Shown here piece by piece: positions 20,619 through 23,777 of a DNA stretch of 23,777 nucleotides. Source of the DNA: a virus; IMG/VR virus record IMGVR_UViG_3300043465_000726, positions 1 to 23,777 of that record. One strand, given 5' to 3'. Below the pieces are notes generated by a model. The model was not told where the DNA came from, ran no database searches, and saw only the letters and a list, made by a program, of their open reading frames with translations. Numbering within the stretch: the stretch's first letter is position 1; each line of letters opens with the position of its first letter. The position numbers were made by a program, and so were the translations under genes.

Positions 20619-22801
20619 TGCCTCAAGTTGTTGCGGTTTTCTTCGCCCATAGCGTTGGACGATTCGATGGGCGATGTAGCTGCCGCAGCGGTAGCTACGC
20701 CGGTAGCAAAGCTATTCCACTTGGTGCGGTCGTTAAGCACCGACAAGAACGCATTCTTCTCGACCGTGGGCAAGGCTGCGATAACGGCGTTAAAGTCCTT
20801 TCCAGACTGCGCGGACTTGATCAGCGTATCCATAGTTTTTTCGCTGACTCTTTCTTCCAGCGCCGCCGCAACCTCGTTGACTGCCGTGGACGCGCGGGTA
20901 AAAAACTTGAGTCTCGGAAACTTTGGCTGACGCTTTGCCAACTCAACCGCAGCGGCTTTTCCTTTTGATGCCTGCTGGATCGCTTTAAGATCCAGGCCCA
21001 CGGTGTCGGCCAGCTTGGTCAGGAACGGCAGGTCTTTGGCCATCATTTCGCTGATTTTGTACTTGCCAGAGCCAAAGAAATCCTCAACCACATCCGGCGA
21101 TTCGCCGCGTATGAGGTCAACGATCTTCTGCTTGTCTGCCGCAGACCCGCGCCCGCCGTCGTACCATTTGCGAATCTGATCCGCCAGTTCCATGCCCCGG
21201 ATCTGAGTCATGCCCTGCTCAAAATTGTTCAGGTACTGAGTCCAGGTCTTGCCGCCCGCTTTAACAATCGCATCGTCCATCAGGGGCTTGATTTCCGCCA
21301 GCACACGCGCAGCGAATTTATCCTGCGACTTGGCGTCCATGCCGGGGTTAAGCTCGCGGATGACGCCCGCCACGCCGTTCTTGCGGATGGCGTACAAGGC
21401 TTCTGGCGTGATGGTGCCGTTGGCGTTTGTCCAATCCTGGAGCATCTGGCTGACGCGAGTGATTGACTGCGACGCTTCGCGGTTGGTGCCAATTTCCGGG
21501 TTCTTTAGCTTGGCTTCCAAGGCCGAAGTCAAGTTGCTGGTCTTGATAGGCTCCAGCCCTCGGTCGCGCACGCTCTGCAACGTGTTCTCCGCAGCCCGCG
21601 CGGTGCCGCCCGCACGCAGCGACGCCTCGGCGGCGGTTTCGCCAACTTGACCGGCGCGCGCTGCCAATTCGCCAGGATACGTCCGCGCTACTGGCGGAAT
21701 AGGCGCCCCCGGCTGACGAGCGCCACCCACGCCCCAACTACGCGCCCATTCTTCCGCAGAAGCAATCTGACGTTCTGCTTTGCGGACAACGCCGACGTTG
21801 GCGGCGACTTCATCGCGCGCGTTAGCTGCGATGGTTTCAAGCTTGGGTACGATCTTGTTCGTTTGCCCGGCAGCAGCAAACGCTTCTTCACGCAGCGGCG
21901 CGGTGCCAAGGGTCAGCGCGTCCTTTGCTCCCTCGCGCGTCGCTCTTGCAGTGGTTGCCGTTCCGCCACCCGCAATATCTGCCAAGGCGTTTGACAGCTC
22001 TTGACCTTCCAGATTGCGAAGGGCGTTTATCGTGTCGTCAGGCGCTTTGGATTCTGCGGCTTTCAGTATAGACTGAAGGATGTCCAACTGACGGGAATCT
22101 TGCGCGAAGTCCGTACCCATCTGGGCAACTACCCGACTCGGCAGTGTGCCTTCGGGCGCGGCTGTCATCGCTTGCCGCAGCGAATTGACCTGCTCAGGGG
22201 TCATGGTGTTCCGCAGGAGGGTGCCTGCGCGATTCACACCGAGATTCCCTTTGACAGCGTCCACAACAGCGCCCCCAAAACGCGCAGCTCTGCCCGCCAA
22301 TGACGGCGCGATCAGCGCCAAACCGGTGCCAATACCGGCGGCCATACCGGCGCCCTCACCGCCAAACGGCAGCGTTGCGGCACTGCCCGCAATACCGGCC
22401 CCTACACCGCGCCTTACAAGGTCCGCAATCTTAGATGCGCCGGGAGCTACCCCAGACTTGAAACCGCCCGACTCAACAGCGGTGGCCAACGGGCCTAACA
22501 CGGTACGAGCAACGGGCAACGCGCGAAGCCCCACACCCACCAACCCTGGCGCGGCAAGCGCAGCGGTGTACTGCGGGATCTGTTTTGCCATTGCCAGCCG
22601 TTCTTCCGGTGTTCCGGCTTCGGCTACTATCTCACGAAAGCCCGTAGCCCGATCTCCAGGCAGCGTGAGCTTGGGCGGTGGGGCGGGGGCGGGGGTTGAA
22701 ACCTGTGCAGGCCGCAGCGTAGACGCGATCTCGTCGATCTCATCATCCGACAGCGGCTTCTCCGTGCGAACGCGCTTGCCTTCAATGGTGTACACCGGCA
22801 C
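20615..22801 (-). CDS. Putative internal virion/DNA ejection protein
   Basis: The 728-residue protein starts MPVYTIEGKRVRTEKPLSDD, then has a Pro/Ala linker (about 31-48), a Gly/Ala-rich hydrophobic segment (about 78-180, for example GAGIAGSAATLPFGGEGAGM) and a long helical remainder ending GEENRNNLRQ. Podovirus ejection proteins commonly combine a glycine-rich membrane-active part with extended helices and travel in the capsid to form the trans-envelope channel. No lysozyme or transglycosylase motif is visible. GTG 22801 has GAGGAC upstream and lies 4 nt after the preceding gene. Assignment rests on composition, length and gene order. Confidence 0.66.
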   Translation of the reverse strand: MPVYTIEGKRVRTEKPLSDDEIDEIASTLRPAQVSTPAPAPPPKLTLPGDRATGFREIVAEAGTPEERLAMAKQIPQYTAALAAPGLVGVGLRALPVARTVLGPLATAVESGGFKSGVAPGASKIADLVRRGVGAGIAGSAATLPFGGEGAGMAAGIGTGLALIAPSLAGRAARFGGAVVDAVKGNLGVNRAGTLLRNTMTPEQVNSLRQAMTAAPEGTLPSRVVAQMGTDFAQDSRQLDILQSILKAAESKAPDDTINALRNLEGQELSNALADIAGGGTATTARATREGAKDALTLGTAPLREEAFAAAGQTNKIVPKLETIAANARDEVAANVGVVRKAERQIASAEEWARSWGVGGARQPGAPIPPVARTYPGELAARAGQVGETAAEASLRAGGTARAAENTLQSVRDRGLEPIKTSNLTSALEAKLKNPEIGTNREASQSITRVSQMLQDWTNANGTITPEALYAIRKNGVAGVIRELNPGMDAKSQDKFAARVLAEIKPLMDDAIVKAGGKTWTQYLNNFEQGMTQIRGMELADQIRKWYDGGRGSAADKQKIVDLIRGESPDVVEDFFGSGKYKISEMMAKDLPFLTKLADTVGLDLKAIQQASKGKAAAVELAKRQPKFPRLKFFTRASTAVNEVAAALEERVSEKTMDTLIKSAQSGKDFNAVIAALPTVEKNAFLSVLNDRTKWNSFATGVATAAAATSPIESSNAMGEENRNNLRQ

Positions 22802-22805
22802 GGGT

Positions 22806-23777
22806 TCAGTCCTCTACCGTGTACGACGTACCGCTGGCCGTCTGCCGCGAAGCGCCAGCCGGTGCAGGCGTTGTTCCGCTTGCTGCTGCGGCACGGCGGT
22901 TTGAGGCTTCTTGAATAACAGACCGAAATTCACGCGCGGCGCTAATAAACTCTTTTTCGCTAGTAGCAAGCTGCATGCGTGTGATGGCCGAAGTTGCTTT
23001 GGCGCCTTCAATTTCCGTGATCTGACCCGTGCCCTTGAGCGTTTCGTAGGCTTGCAAGAACGCGCTACCGGTGACCTGATCGTAGCGAGATTGAAACCCC
23101 GCCGCGTCGGTACCGGGAATAAATCGCTGCCCCAAACCGAAACCAACTGCGCCTTGAAACCCAGGGTGCGGCGCAGCGCCTTTGATTAACTTCCCGTCTT
23201 TGTCGCGCTGGCCAATCATTTCGTCAATTAACCGAACAGCTTCGTTAGCTTTCGCGATTGCGTCCGGCAGATCCAAGCGAGCCTTGGCGAGCCGTTCGCC
23301 TTCGTACTTGCCGGCAGCCTTCATCTGCTCGACCTTGGCAAGCGTTTCCGGCGACTCACGTTTCAGCTTGTCAAGTTCCTGTTGGTTCTTGATGCCAAAC
23401 TGCCGTATTTCTTCGTTAAATTTGCGTTCCTGCAACGATTGCCCACGCTGCGACACGGCAAGGTTTCCGGCAGAAATGTCAAGCTGCTCGCGCTGAATAG
23501 CGGAAGTTTCCTGTTTGGCCGCGCGCTCCGCGCGCTCGGCAGGAGTCAGCAGCGAATCCTCGATCGTGTTAATCGCTTCTTCGCCAGGGTATTCTTCGGG
23601 GATCCCGGTCAGATCCAGACCCATGCCTTCCGCAATCTGACGGGCGGTCTGGTAAGTCTGCGGATTCCGCGCCACGCTGAGAATGCCAAACATCGCTTGG
23701 CGCTGTTTCATCGTCCGGTCTTGCGATTCTCCGGCGGCTTTAGCTTGCGACGTTTCGTATTCCCCCAACTTAATACC
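22806..23777 (-). CDS. Putative structural/ejection protein, N-terminus cut by window edge
   Basis: The frame is open to the right edge without a good start; a TTG at 23768 lies at the edge but the codons before it are also open, so the gene very probably begins outside. At least 324 residues are visible. They are mostly charged helix (AERAERAAKQETSAIQREQL, RKFNEEIRQFGIKNQQELDK) with coiled-coil character, then a globular domain (PGFQGAVGFGLGQRFIPGTD) and a low-complexity Ala/Thr/Pro tail. Similar proteins stand beside ejection proteins in podoviruses and are often labelled DNA transfer protein. Function by context only. Confidence 0.66.
   Translation of the reverse strand, partial: GIKLGEYETSQAKAAGESQDRTMKQRQAMFGILSVARNPQTYQTARQIAEGMGLDLTGIPEEYPGEEAINTIEDSLLTPAERAERAAKQETSAIQREQLDISAGNLAVSQRGQSLQERKFNEEIRQFGIKNQQELDKLKRESPETLAKVEQMKAAGKYEGERLAKARLDLPDAIAKANEAVRLIDEMIGQRDKDGKLIKGAAPHPGFQGAVGFGLGQRFIPGTDAAGFQSRYDQVTGSAFLQAYETLKGTGQITEIEGAKATSAITRMQLATSEKEFISAAREFRSVIQEASNRRAAAASGTTPAPAGASRQTASGTSYTVED

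Noticed and set aside
1-23777. Diversity-generating retroelement, suggested by the podovirus-like gene set
   Set aside because: No reverse transcriptase gene and no template/variable repeat pair were seen in the window. One outside the window cannot be excluded.
1-23777. tRNA genes, integrase or transposase
   Set aside because: No cloverleaf-like sequence, tyrosine or serine recombinase motif, or insertion-sequence ends were found by eye, so lysogeny cannot be judged from this window.

Overview
The window is part of a tailed double-stranded DNA phage genome (or a close prophage). It carries no bacterial housekeeping genes, its genes are packed with 1-20 nt overlaps, and the set is phage-specific: P22-type portal, both terminase subunits, ejection-type proteins, a lysis cassette and a complete DNA replication module. 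The P22-like portal and putative internal ejection proteins, with no tape-measure gene in view, suggest podovirus morphology. The GC-rich DNA, sigma70-like promoter, Rz/Rz1 spanins and M15 endolysin suggest a Gram-negative, probably proteobacterial (perhaps Burkholderiales-like) host. The host assignment is inference.

Layout. (A) 1-5374, minus strand: packaging and structural genes read leftward in the order terS, an unknown 261-aa gene, terL, portal, and a collagen-like tail fibre gene cut by the left edge. (B) 5375-6010: the only long gene-free stretch. It lies between divergent transcription units and holds a tandem 40-bp duplication, 9-bp iteron-like boxes, two inverted repeats and an AT-rich block, so it is a candidate control region, replication origin or packaging site. 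(C) 6011-9005, plus strand: an early-type operon of eleven small genes, including a lipoprotein, a seven-cysteine conserved phage protein and a zinc-ribbon-like protein, with intergenic hairpins. (D) 9008-16845, minus strand: a replication operon driven by a good sigma70 promoter (16878-16906). It encodes a Cas4-like nuclease (DUF2800 type), a putative ssDNA-binding protein, an intrinsic terminator, a winged-helix regulator, a tandem array of five short related genes, two tiny genes, a family A DNA polymerase and a primase-helicase. (E) 16925-19458, plus strand: VRR-NUC nuclease, compact cytosine methyltransferase, SNF2-type helicase, a small gene and a DUF3310 protein. (F) 19419-20618, minus strand: lysis cassette (TM/coiled-coil protein, M15 peptidase, two-TM holin candidate, Rz with nested Rz1). 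(G) 20615-23777, minus strand: two large putative ejection/structural proteins, the second cut by the right edge.

The genes fit one programme. The early small proteins probably act on the host. Modules D and E replicate and process phage DNA, with the terminator and winged-helix gene as a likely internal control point. Modules F, G and A provide lysis, ejection proteins, packaging and adsorption. The least explained parts are the repeat-rich region B, the covarying hairpins of the early operon, the duplicated array inside the replication operon, and the terminator that ends 2 nt before the regulator's start codon.
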